DNA of 64,000 nt from an uncultured Bacteroidales bacterium (GTDB taxonomy: Bacteria > Bacteroidota > Bacteroidia > Bacteroidales > Paludibacteraceae). The stretch lies in contig ONWR01000001.1 in the NCBI GenBank assembly GCA_900321605.1, positions 78,452 to 142,451 on the forward strand. The letters run 5' to 3'. Shown in pieces: positions 45,701 to 53,365 of this stretch. The stretch's first letter is position 1. Each line of letters begins with the position of its first letter. Under the pieces are notes generated by a model that searched no databases, had not been told where the DNA came from, and saw nothing but the letters and a program-made list of their open reading frames with translations. The translations under genes and the position numbers were made by a program.

Positions 45701-46159
45701 GGTAACCGTCACACCGGACAACTTACCTTGCAGAGCCTCTGCTGCGCTCGTCACAGGAATATCCTTCAGTTGGTCAGCGCTTACCGAAGCTACAGATGTA
45801 ACCACGTCACGTTTCTTGGTAGTACCGTAACCGGTAACTACTACCTCTTCCAATACTTCTGCATCTTCTTGCAGTACTACATTCATTACATCGCCGGTGA
45901 TGTTCAACTCTTGGGTTGCCATACCGATGTAAGAGAATACAAGCACTTTTGCATCATCTGGTACTTCAAGGGTGTAATTACCGTCGAAATCCGTTACTGT
46001 ACCAATAGTGGTACCTTTCACGAGCACCGAGGCTGAGATCACGGTCTCGCCTGTCGGATCCGTTACTGTTCCGCTAATCACACGAGCTTCAGCAGCTATG
46101 CCCACAAATAGCAAAGCTGCGAGTGTCATGGTACGGAAAACACTGAGATTCAGTTTCAT
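42719..46159 (-). CDS. SusC/RagA TonB-linked outer-membrane transporter
   Basis: TonB-dependent importer of oligosaccharides, 1146 aa. Signal peptide (LAALLFVGIAAEARV), carboxypeptidase-like domain (ISGTVTDPTGETVISASVLV), TonB-box region EEVVVTGYGTTKKRDV, plug domain with RVRGGTSLTQSNDPLYIVDG and YGAQGANGVIIITT, then the 22-strand barrel ending in NVGLNIQF. The first gene of the pectin operon. No sigma/anti-sigma or hybrid regulator gene lies beside it. Confidence 0.97.
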   Translation of the reverse strand: MKLNLSVFRTMTLAALLFVGIAAEARVISGTVTDPTGETVISASVLVKGTTIGTVTDFDGNYTLEVPDDAKVLVFSYIGMATQELNITGDVMNVVLQEDAEVLEEVVVTGYGTTKKRDVVTSVASVSADQLKDIPVTSAAEALQGKLSGVTVTTTEGSPDADVKIRVRGGTSLTQSNDPLYIVDGMPVSSISDIAPSDIASMDVLKDAAATAIYGAQGANGVIIITTKDTNTDSDKMTFHVDYSGYVGWKKIAKKYKVMNPREFALMQYEWASMKYNTTDASNSDLRGQFFAYFDPVYNETKYKASGEDDPTIKTTPISTLLQQYDDESQHEFIDWQDKTFGRTGFNSNQSVSINGGNKNANFTLSYNRIDDKAIMEQSNYTRNNLSAKAKFKPFKDFTVGFTARYTSTKVLGSGSNAVKDNGSATESRLRNCVVFAPTKLLAKNDGSGSEEDETFGSLYDPLTTIRDNYKLKKDIKWNVQGYMSYKFAKHFTARVDLGYESRDIKTDRYYGPTTYYARNTGRPGIQELGPTAQVQVLGERTSTLTNHNTLEWKQSFKRDHNVSVLIGEETIIRKGETNTQNGFGYKGSYDVEKGEIFNYLGQAAYSEISNYVYPRDNQLSFLARANYDYRGRYYITATFRADCSTRFAKGHQWGYFPSAAIAWRMSDEDWMQKASSWLSNLKFRLSVGMAGNNQVDLGYLHPDFLSQQMTYLDMGQGTSNILVVGGSEKIASNPNLKWETTITRDFGIDYGFFNERLTGTIDLYWNTTKDLIIRQNLPARYNYQYQNIGSTRNMGMEFSIKGVILDHRSKNLSYNLTVDANISFNKTRVQDLGNMSSLLAQTSCFGSSEYLTTAEFLVEVGQPVGNVYGYETDGYYTAADFQSYATGTHTWGLAKGVPRYGDGFLSNKPVPGSIKFKDQNGDGVIDAKDKKVLGNTVPTHSGGFNINFNISGPKWGRVDVGANFTFAFGHKILNLSKMEYTTVTEKTKMRNLITSMNFNNRYSLYNAEGTYMPDIYASGVIVAGDAYKTFASQIDQMNVDKGANTYSPIMSHYVVTDQCLEDGSFLRLNQLTVGYSFPKDWMEKTKVINNIRVYVQGTNLFCATKYSGLDPEVDTRSSKNPLTPGVDFSAYPKSRGVNVGLNIQF

Positions 46160-46386
46160 AAAGAAATTTGTTTGTTGATATTAAATTTTGATTTTTTAGT
46201 TTTACCATGTATTCAGATACTATAAGTATCAAATGCGGCGCAAAATTACACAAAATCCGTCATTCTAATGTGGAAAAATTGACGGAAATGATAGAAATAC
46301 ACATTTTTTTGCAAAATTGACTTTACAAAATGCACATCGTACATCGTACATCATACATCGTACATCGTACATCGTACATCTTTCCT
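46160..46386. promoter_or_regulatory. Upstream region of susC with weak promoter and heptads
   Basis: On the - strand TAATTTTG (46241-46248) is a good -7 box but no TTTG is present at the -33 distance, suggesting activator dependence. A GATACT-ATA-AGTATC hairpin (46216-46230) lies in the leader. TACATCG heptads occupy 46330-46383, up to the stop of topB. Confidence 0.5.
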
Positions 46387-48339
46387 TCAAAACGGTTCCG
46401 CATAGGTACAGCCCTCGCGCCAGCGGGAACAACCGTAACGAGTGTTACCGCGGATGATGAGTCCCTGACGACAAACAGGACAAAGCATACCGGCTTTGTT
46501 CGATTTGACATCCCGAACGACACCGGTTGTCATCTCTTTGAGTTCGTTCAAAAACTCCAACGCCTGATACTCTCCACGCTCTATCTCACGCAGTTTCTTC
46601 TCCCATAGACCGGTCAGTTCAGCGGACTTCAGCAGCGGAGAGACAATCAGATGAATCAGATTGATACCCGTCTCCGTAGCCCTGAGGCTCTTTCCTTGTT
46701 TCTGGATATACTTGCGCTGATAGAGTTTCTCGATAATAGCCGCACGGGTAGAAGGACGTCCGATACCGTTCTCCTTCATCGCCTCCCGCAGTTCATCGTT
46801 CTCCACCGTCTTACCTGCGGTCTCCATCGCACGCAGCAGAGTCGCCTCGGTATAGTACTTCGGCGGTGTGGTCGTTTTCTCTTTCAATACCGGCTCATGA
46901 GGACCGCTCTCGCCCTTCACAAACGCCGGTAAAGACTTGGCATCATCATTAAGCGAAGCGTCACCATTCTCATCATTGAGTTCGCTCTGCGAACGATCAT
47001 TACCAAATACTGCTCTCCACCCGGGTTTGAGCACTTCTCTACCCGTCACTTTGAAATCGATCTCACCTGCTTTTGCCAAAACCGTCGTATTACTTACCTC
47101 GCATTCAGGATAGAACGCCGCAATGAAATGCAGTGCCACCAAGTCATACACTTTCTTCTCATCCGCGGTCAGACCTTCCGGACGCTGCCCCGTCGGGATG
47201 ATAGCATGGTGGTCGGTCACTTTCTTGTTATCAAACACTTTTTTTGACTTAGGCAACGAACCCGCCCCTTTCTTACCGTCCGCCTTGAGTCCCAACAGAG
47301 GCGTTACTTGCGGATAATAATCCTTGATACCCGCTAAGGTATTCGGCACTTTGGGGTAAATATCATCGCTCAGATAAGTGGTATCCACACGCGGATACGT
47401 CGTCACGCGTTTCTCGTACAGCGATTGAATGAGTTGCAGGGTCTGTTCTGCCGAGAACGAGAATTTCTTATTGCAATCCACCTGCAAGGATGTCAAGTCA
47501 TACAGTTTAGGGGCAAACTCCAAACCCTCTTTCTTCTCCACGGACGTGATCACAAACGGCTGATCTTTGATGCTGTCCACCAGCGCTTGTCCCTGTTCTT
47601 CGCTCGTGATAGCATATTCGCCTTCTTCTACCGGCAGTTGTGCGCTGAAGAGCGTATCGCGGTAGTTGGTCTTCAGCTCCCAATATGTCTTCGGCACGAA
47701 ATGCTCTATCTCTGCCTGTCTCTTGACCACCAGCGCTAATGTCGGAGTCTGCACGCGTCCCACAGACAGCACTTGTCGGTCTTTTCCCGTCCCACGCGCG
47801 TACCTTATAGTATATGCGCGCGTAGCGTTCATGCCCAATAGCCAATCGCCTATGGCTCGCATCATACCTGCCTCATACAGATGTTGGTACTCGCTTTGGT
47901 CTTTGAGTTGCGCAAACCCTTCACGGATAGCGTCTTCCGTCAACGAACTAACCCACAGACGTTTCACCGGACATTTGCAACCTGCCTGCTGATAGACCCA
48001 ACGCTGGATCAACTCTCCCTCTTGCCCGGCATCACCGCAGTTAATCACCTCGTCGGCTTGTTCGATCAAGGATTTGATGACATTGAATTGTTTGTGTACA
48101 CCCTCATCTCCATGCACTTTGATGGAGAAACGTGCCGGAATCATCGGCAGCGAACTCAGGCTCCATGCTTTCCATTGCTCCGTATATTCCTGCGGATCGA
48201 GCAACGCGCAGAGATGACCGAATGTCCAAGTAACTTGGTATCCGTTCCCTTCAAAATATCCGTTCTTGCGCTGATTAGCTCCCAGCACTCGGGCAATGTA
48301 CTCCCCCACGGACGGTTTCTCTGCTACGCAAACGACCAT
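46387..48339 (-). CDS. topB: DNA topoisomerase III with repeat insert
   Basis: Type IA topoisomerase, 650 aa. The TOPRIM domain starts VVCVAEKPSVGEYIARVLG with the acidic NCGDAGQEGELIQ; the catalytic Tyr is in VTTYPRVDTTYLS; a C-terminal Zn ribbon reads CPVCRQGLIIRGNTRYGC. Residues about 445-467 (SELNDENGDASLNDDAK) derive from repeat DNA at 46938-47003 with TCATCATT linkers and the hairpins GCGAAGC and GTTCGC-TCT-GCGAAC. Chromosomal, not plasmid-like: no mobilisation genes nearby. Confidence 0.94.
   Translation of the reverse strand: MVVCVAEKPSVGEYIARVLGANQRKNGYFEGNGYQVTWTFGHLCALLDPQEYTEQWKAWSLSSLPMIPARFSIKVHGDEGVHKQFNVIKSLIEQADEVINCGDAGQEGELIQRWVYQQAGCKCPVKRLWVSSLTEDAIREGFAQLKDQSEYQHLYEAGMMRAIGDWLLGMNATRAYTIRYARGTGKDRQVLSVGRVQTPTLALVVKRQAEIEHFVPKTYWELKTNYRDTLFSAQLPVEEGEYAITSEEQGQALVDSIKDQPFVITSVEKKEGLEFAPKLYDLTSLQVDCNKKFSFSAEQTLQLIQSLYEKRVTTYPRVDTTYLSDDIYPKVPNTLAGIKDYYPQVTPLLGLKADGKKGAGSLPKSKKVFDNKKVTDHHAIIPTGQRPEGLTADEKKVYDLVALHFIAAFYPECEVSNTTVLAKAGEIDFKVTGREVLKPGWRAVFGNDRSQSELNDENGDASLNDDAKSLPAFVKGESGPHEPVLKEKTTTPPKYYTEATLLRAMETAGKTVENDELREAMKENGIGRPSTRAAIIEKLYQRKYIQKQGKSLRATETGINLIHLIVSPLLKSAELTGLWEKKLREIERGEYQALEFLNELKEMTTGVVRDVKSNKAGMLCPVCRQGLIIRGNTRYGCSRWREGCTYAEPF
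46938..47003. repeat. Intragenic hairpin array in topB
   Basis: CATCATTA-GCGAAGC-GTCACC and CATCATTGA-GTTCGC-TCT-GCGAAC-GATCATTACC: a constant TCATCATT-type linker alternates with short-loop hairpins, the same design as elsewhere with a different linker. Confidence 0.75.
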
Positions 48340-48394
48340 AGAAATGTAAGATTTAAAAATGTAAGATGTATGATTTATGTATAAAGGTAATTAT
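48340..48394. repeat. ATGTAAGAT-type heptad spacer
   Basis: AAATGTA/AGATTTA and GTAAGAT/GTATGAT words between topB and the four-helix protein gene. A related TACATCA-type spacer lies at 48788-48838 on the other side of that gene. Confidence 0.6.
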
Positions 48395-48772
48395 TTACGA
48401 TTTATCCCTTTCAGATGCCTCTATTTTGGCTTTAGTAGTTATAATCGCCTTAGTGGTTATTCGTCTAAGTTCGATGCTTTCTTCGTAGAGGTCTTGGACT
48501 TTCGATTTTGGCAACATCTCACTATCGATAATAAGGTTCAACCAATGACTTGTTTCATCTATCTCCTCCTGAACCATCCTTAGCTTATTAAGAAAATCTT
48601 TATCTGATTTAGCTATGCACGCTGCCCTATAATTTGCAGAGGGCGAAGTACCTGAACGAACAATCTGCTTTGCGATTGCATTCCCTGCAATAGTATTTGG
48701 CATCGCATTTACCATCCTGATAATACGCAATGCGAACACTCTGTATCGCTCCTTTAATTCTTCTTTCGTCAT
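48395..48772 (-). CDS. Four-helix bundle protein (23S rRNA intervening-sequence family)
   Basis: 125 aa, all-helical, with the family signature VRSGTSPSANYRAACIAKSD preceded by RIIRMVNAMPNTIAGNAIAKQ. Such genes were first found in 23S rRNA insertions and occur as free-standing genes in Bacteroidota, often near polysaccharide or mobile regions. The biological role is unknown. It is flanked on both sides by repeat spacers. Confidence 0.88.
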   Translation of the reverse strand: MTKEELKERYRVFALRIIRMVNAMPNTIAGNAIAKQIVRSGTSPSANYRAACIAKSDKDFLNKLRMVQEEIDETSHWLNLIIDSEMLPKSKVQDLYEESIELRRITTKAIITTKAKIEASERDKS

Positions 48773-48839
48773 TGTCCTTCTTCCTTAAAATAAATCGTAC
48801 ATCCTTCGTACATCATACATCTTTCCTTCGTACATCATT

Positions 48840-51116
48840 TCAGCTTTGCTGAGCCCCGTATCCGTACCCGGCACGTAAGCCCTTGACGCCATTAAGGACA
48901 CCGGCAACATTATGCATTCGTTTCTGTTCAACTACCTGATTGATATAATCGATCATCTCGGTGGACGTGTACTTGTAGCGGCAAACGAAGATCGTCATGT
49001 CCGCAATACGATCCAACAGGAACGTATCGCTCACCAGCGCAACAGGCGCTGTATCGACGATGATATAGTCGTAACGCTTACGCAACTCCGCAAACAACGC
49101 ATCCAGACGCTCTGTCTGCAGCAACTCCGACGGGTTCGGAGGAATAGCGCCGCAAGGTATCAAATCCAGATTCTTATGCTCGCCGCTCGGAACGATAATA
49201 TCATCTATCGTCACATCCGGCTCTGCCAGATAATCGGTCAGATGACCTTTGGTATTCAGGTTAAAATAGGTAGCCAACATCGGTTTGCGGATATCGAGTC
49301 CCACCAACGCCACTTTCTTACCCAAGAGCGCCAACGAGAGGGCGGTGTTGCTGGAGACATAGGATTTTCCTTCGCCGTTGATACTCGAAGTCACCAAGAT
49401 CACCGGTGCTTTCGTCTCTGCAGGAAGCATAAAACGCAAGTTGGTACGTATCAATCGGAAGAGCTCTGCCGAAACGGTCGACTCGCCTTCGCGGATAGCG
49501 ATGTGCGCATGACGCGAGTTCTCCACGATCTGACCCAGTACAGGTGCTTTGAATCGCTGCTCGTACTCCTTCACGTCATCGATCTTGTCGTTAAAGAGCT
49601 TATACAGATACAGCAGTCCCGCCGGAATCATCAGTCCGAAGAACAGACAGATGATCAGCAAATTACGTAATTGCGGACTACGACTCCGCACATCGCGTTG
49701 CGGCATATCGAGGATCTTCGCCGGAATCGTCGTAGCAGCCAACATCAGCGAGTTCTCCTCTCTCTTCTCATAGAGGAAGAGGTAAAGCCTCTCTTTGATC
49801 TTCTGATCACGCACTACGCGCACGTACTCGCGCTCCTGCTCCGGTGCATTCTTGATCTGACGATTGATCTTCGACTCCTGTGCCTGCAAGCCGTTCAGAC
49901 GTATCTGCAAACTCTCACGCACCGAACGGATAGTAGCGATGATGTTCTGCCTCATGGAGCTCAATTGTTGATCCAATTGCTCCACTACAGGGTTACTGTC
50001 CGTAGCGGTACGCTGAATACGCATCCGCTGAAGCAGCAGCGCGTTGTATTGCGACAGACTCGAACCCAACGAAGCGTCGGTAATACCGATATTGGCAGGA
50101 ATGAGATTATTGCGTTTGGTGTCGTCGCGCAGGAACTCGTCCACATAGTCCACCAAACTCAACTGCGTCTCTATCTCTGCTATAGCACTTTGCTCGGCAC
50201 GACTTGCATGGAGGTACAACTGCGCCTGGGTCTCCAAATGCGCGATGTTGTTTTTTTCTTTGTATTCAGAGACAGCTTTCTCGGCTTCGCCGAGTTCCTC
50301 GGTAATGATTCTGAGTCGCTCATCGATGAAAGCAGCGGTATTGGACGCAATCATATTCTTGTCCACTAACGTATTCATGTTGTATTGCTCAATGACCTGA
50401 TACAGGAACGCCTTATCGCGATCCGGCATCGGAGATTTCATGGAAAGATCGATGATGTTCGACTCTTTCTTATGCTGCGCCACCTTGAGCAACTGACGGT
50501 AGTCAGACACCACCAACTCATGCCTTTTGTGAACCACTTTATAGGTGGTATCTTGGCTCAACGGACGGTTCGCATGAATACGGATAGTACCCACCGCCGT
50601 CTCTATCGGCTCGTCGAGCGTCTCTACGCGAGAGGTGGAACGGGTGAAATAGCCCAATTTAGTTTTTACTTTATAGCCCGACTTGGTGGCTTTGACCGTT
50701 ACGGTAAACGGAGAAAGGGACGCATCTTCCGTCAGGCGGATATAATCGATCGTCAACGCCGGATTACGGAACTCGCCTTTCCAACGCACACCGTCCTTTA
50801 CGAACGAATACTCCCAAAGGTTCAGTGCATCAATGGATTGCGCGATCAACCCGCGAGAACTAAACACCACCAACTCGTCTTCGGTCTGCGCATTGCCGCC
50901 CAGACCCAACATCGCCATCGGGTCCATTTTCTCGCTCATCATATCGCCTTGACGCAACATGATGCTGGCATCGGTTGTCCAACTCGGACTCTTACGCACA
51001 TAGTAAGCCACGCCCAACAACAGGAAGAACGCCACTCCTATGGCAAACCACCACCAGTGTTCCAACACCACGCGCACTACCTTGCGCACATCTATTTCGT
51101 TTTGATTATTTTCCAT
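48840..51116 (-). CDS. Polysaccharide biosynthesis tyrosine autokinase (Wzc-like)
   Basis: Inner-membrane co-polymerase and BY-kinase for capsule/exopolysaccharide chain control, 758 aa. An N-terminal Wzz domain has TM1 (WWWFAIGVAFFLLLGVAYYV) and TM2 (LLIICLFFGLMIPAGLLYLY); the cytoplasmic kinase has Walker A SSINGEGKSYVSSN, A' VALVGLDIRKP and Walker B YIIVDTAPVALVSD. The C-terminal Tyr cluster is short (GYGYGAQQS). I use ATG 51116; the longer frame runs into TATAAAC heptads. The wza gene is directly upstream. Confidence 0.94.
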   Translation of the reverse strand: MENNQNEIDVRKVVRVVLEHWWWFAIGVAFFLLLGVAYYVRKSPSWTTDASIMLRQGDMMSEKMDPMAMLGLGGNAQTEDELVVFSSRGLIAQSIDALNLWEYSFVKDGVRWKGEFRNPALTIDYIRLTEDASLSPFTVTVKATKSGYKVKTKLGYFTRSTSRVETLDEPIETAVGTIRIHANRPLSQDTTYKVVHKRHELVVSDYRQLLKVAQHKKESNIIDLSMKSPMPDRDKAFLYQVIEQYNMNTLVDKNMIASNTAAFIDERLRIITEELGEAEKAVSEYKEKNNIAHLETQAQLYLHASRAEQSAIAEIETQLSLVDYVDEFLRDDTKRNNLIPANIGITDASLGSSLSQYNALLLQRMRIQRTATDSNPVVEQLDQQLSSMRQNIIATIRSVRESLQIRLNGLQAQESKINRQIKNAPEQEREYVRVVRDQKIKERLYLFLYEKREENSLMLAATTIPAKILDMPQRDVRSRSPQLRNLLIICLFFGLMIPAGLLYLYKLFNDKIDDVKEYEQRFKAPVLGQIVENSRHAHIAIREGESTVSAELFRLIRTNLRFMLPAETKAPVILVTSSINGEGKSYVSSNTALSLALLGKKVALVGLDIRKPMLATYFNLNTKGHLTDYLAEPDVTIDDIIVPSGEHKNLDLIPCGAIPPNPSELLQTERLDALFAELRKRYDYIIVDTAPVALVSDTFLLDRIADMTIFVCRYKYTSTEMIDYINQVVEQKRMHNVAGVLNGVKGLRAGYGYGAQQS

Positions 51117-51185
51117 AGCTTTCAACGATAAACTATAAACTATCAACTCTCAACTACCCTAAACTCTAAACTCTTAACTCTAAAC
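51117..51185. repeat. TCTAAAC/TATAAAC heptad array between wza and wzc
   Basis: About nine 7-nt units (GATAAAC, TATAAAC, TATCAAC, TCTCAAC, TCTAAAC, TCTTAAC, TCTAAAC). It lies inside the operon, without promoter or terminator signals. Confidence 0.8.
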
Positions 51186-51974
51186 TTACTTAAGCACCGT
51201 CACCACGATAGTAGCCGCACTCAGTGCTGCGGACACTACGCCAAGCCACACGCTGGTATTGGCACTCGCTACGGCACGCACCTTATTCGGCGACACGTAC
51301 ACCACATCGTTCTGCTGCAAATAGAAATACGGAGAGCTGTAGATATCCGTGCTACCGAGGTTAAGCCGTGCGATCTGCATCTTGCCGTCCACCTCACGGG
51401 TCACTAACACATTGTCCCTGCGTCCGTAAGGCGTCAAGTCGCCCGCGGCTGCTAACGCGTCGAGGATCGTCATATGACCGTTGGAGAGCCCCACCGGACC
51501 GGGTTTCGTCACCTCGCCCATCACCGAAACCTTAGCGCCGATGATATTGGCAGTCACTATCGGATTCAGCACTTGTGCCTCCAAACGCTGCTTGATCATC
51601 TGCTCTACCTCGCTGCGTTTCAAACCGGCTATATGCAGCTTACCCAAGACCGGAAAATCGATATTTCCCTCTTCATCCACGGTGTAGCATTGCAGCGTCG
51701 GGGTTGTCGAAAGACTTCTCTCTCCCGGCTTGGCATAGACCACCAGCGGCAGGTTGTACGGCACAATAGCCTCCTGATCCAACGCCGAGACGATGATAGA
51801 AAGCGCATCCCCCGGACGCACGATCAATTCGGTTTTCGACTCATAAGAAGCATTGATAGCATCTACTTTCTCCGGCTGAGCATCCACGAGGTAGGTCAAC
51901 TGCTTTTGCGTCACGCAACCCGCGCACGCGAAAACAAGCGTCAGCGCAACCATTAGTCTCGATATTCTGTTCAT
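51186..51974 (-). CDS. Polysaccharide export outer-membrane lipoprotein (Wza-like)
   Basis: Capsule/exopolysaccharide export channel subunit, 262 aa. Lipobox FACAGC (Cys about 20), then the poly-export domain (ELIVRPGDALSIIVSALD) and SLBB domains (GKLHIAGLKRSEVEQM, then VTKPGPVGLSNGHMTILDAL). A C-terminal TM or amphipathic helix ends the protein (WLGVVSAALSAATIVVTVL). It is first in a wza-wzc operon with its own promoter; the glycosyltransferase locus is not in this window. Confidence 0.94.
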   Translation of the reverse strand: MNRISRLMVALTLVFACAGCVTQKQLTYLVDAQPEKVDAINASYESKTELIVRPGDALSIIVSALDQEAIVPYNLPLVVYAKPGERSLSTTPTLQCYTVDEEGNIDFPVLGKLHIAGLKRSEVEQMIKQRLEAQVLNPIVTANIIGAKVSVMGEVTKPGPVGLSNGHMTILDALAAAGDLTPYGRRDNVLVTREVDGKMQIARLNLGSTDIYSSPYFYLQQNDVVYVSPNKVRAVASANTSVWLGVVSAALSAATIVVTVLK

Positions 51975-52001
51975 AAGCATTTAAATTTCAAAATAAGCGT
52001 G

Positions 52002-52033
52002 CAAAGATACAACAAAAAAACCATATACGCAAG
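52002..52033 (-). promoter_or_regulatory. Promoter of the wza-wzc operon
   Basis: - strand TATCTTTG (52002-52009), 20 bp from CTTG (52030-52033). The -33 region reads CTTGCGTATATGG, a degenerate copy of the promoter palindrome. Confidence 0.75.
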
Positions 52034-52124
52034 TGCGCGCGACATTTATTTGCAAAAAGAGCATTTTTTTCATAAAAAATGCACTCTTTTCGTCTTTCTA
52101 CTTTCACCTTTCAACTTTTTTTTG

Positions 52125-52132
52125 TACTTTTG
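52125..52132 (+). promoter_or_regulatory. Promoter -7 box of the activator/lptE unit
   Basis: TACTTTTG at 52125-52132; the -33 position has TTTC (52102-52105), a weak match. TTTCACC/TTTCAAC heptads at 52086-52122 overlap the spacer. The ATG at 52154 lies about 15 nt beyond the expected transcript start. Confidence 0.55.
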
Positions 52133-52153
52133 CATGTTATTTTGTGCTTTTTT

Positions 52154-53365
52154 ATGACGCAACAGGATTTATTGGCTATCAAACAGCGGTTCGGCATCAT
52201 TGGCAACAGTCCTCTGCTGAACCGAGATATAGAAATCGCCGTGCAGGTTGCCCGCACGGATTTGAGCGTGCTCATCACCGGTGAGTCCGGTGTCGGTAAG
52301 GAGCATTTCCCGAAAGTGATACATGCTTTCTCAGCCCGCAAACACGGACCTTATTTCGCCGTCAACTGCGGTGCTATCCCCGAAGGAACCATCGATTCCG
52401 AACTCTTCGGACATGAGAAAGGAGCCTTCACGGACGCGAAAGCTGAACACAAAGGCTATTTCGAGATCGCCGACGGCGGTACGCTGTTCTTGGACGAAGT
52501 GGGTGAACTGCCGATGCAGACCCAAGTGCGTCTGCTCCGTGTGTTGGAGACAGGCGAATACCTGCGTATGGGCTCCAGTACGGTGCGCAAAACGAACGTT
52601 CGCGTCGTTGCGGCTACGAACCTCAACATGCGTCAGGCAATCGACGACGGACGGTTCCGCGAAGACCTCTATTACCGTCTCAATACGGTAGAGATACGCG
52701 TACCCGCATTGCGCGAGCGAAAAGAGGATATACCGCTCCTCTTCCGTAAGTTCGCCGTTGATTTCTGCAACCGTTACCAGATGCCGCCTCTCTCCCTCAA
52801 CGAAGAGGCAACACGGCTACTCCAGAACTCCTATTGGCGCGGAAACATCCGTCAGCTCAAGAACCTTGCCGAGCAGATGTCCGTCATCGAACTGGATCAT
52901 CAGATCAATGCCGACACTCTCCGCAAATACCTGCCGCAGGAAGAGAACCGTCAGGACTTAGTCCTCCGCACGCCGACGCAGCAAGCCGGAAAAGACTACT
53001 CCCACGAACTCGGCATTCTCTATAACATGGTCATTCAGAACCGCCAAGAGATAGAAGAACTACGCCAACTGCTGCAGGACGGTCGCCATCACGAGATGCA
53101 CAAATCACGAGAGCACGAAAATCGCATTCCTGCTTCCACCACGTACGACATTACTGCGCCCCGTTCGACCGAGGAGATTCACCCGTCCCGCGAAGCCGAA
53201 GAGATCATCCCTATTGAGGAGTCGTCTCTCCGCATCGAAGATGGCGAGAAAGAACTCATCCGCCGCGCACTCGAACTGACAGCAGGCAACCGAAAAGAAG
53301 CTGCCGCACGGCTCGGCTTCTCAGAAAGAACCCTTTATCGCAAAATCAAAGAATATGATCTATAA
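52154..53365 (+). CDS. Sigma-54-type AAA+ activator with Fis HTH, no receiver domain
   Basis: 403 aa. AAA+ domain: Walker A TGESGVGKE (42-50), GAFTDA at 90-95 in place of the canonical GAFTGA, Walker B GGTLFLDEVGELP, arginine-finger region FREDLYYRLNTVEIRVP. The C-terminal Fis HTH is NRKEAAARLGFSERTLYRKI. There is no N-terminal sensor or receiver, so activity is constitutive or controlled by expression. Start at 52154, since the longer frame begins before the promoter. It overlaps lptE by 11 bp, a gene order (activator, lptE, secG) known in Bacteroidota. Confidence 0.9.
   Translation: MTQQDLLAIKQRFGIIGNSPLLNRDIEIAVQVARTDLSVLITGESGVGKEHFPKVIHAFSARKHGPYFAVNCGAIPEGTIDSELFGHEKGAFTDAKAEHKGYFEIADGGTLFLDEVGELPMQTQVRLLRVLETGEYLRMGSSTVRKTNVRVVAATNLNMRQAIDDGRFREDLYYRLNTVEIRVPALRERKEDIPLLFRKFAVDFCNRYQMPPLSLNEEATRLLQNSYWRGNIRQLKNLAEQMSVIELDHQINADTLRKYLPQEENRQDLVLRTPTQQAGKDYSHELGILYNMVIQNRQEIEELRQLLQDGRHHEMHKSREHENRIPASTTYDITAPRSTEEIHPSREAEEIIPIEESSLRIEDGEKELIRRALELTAGNRKEAAARLGFSERTLYRKIKEYDL

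Noticed and set aside
46387-48339. topB as evidence of an integrated conjugative element
   Set aside because: Topoisomerase III genes occur on such elements, but no tra, mob, integrase or attachment site is seen and the neighbours are chromosomal envelope genes.
52079-52153. Hydrophobic N-terminus of the sigma-54-type activator (possible TM sensor)
   Set aside because: The segment is read from heptad and promoter DNA; TACTTTTG at 52125-52132 places the transcript start after it.
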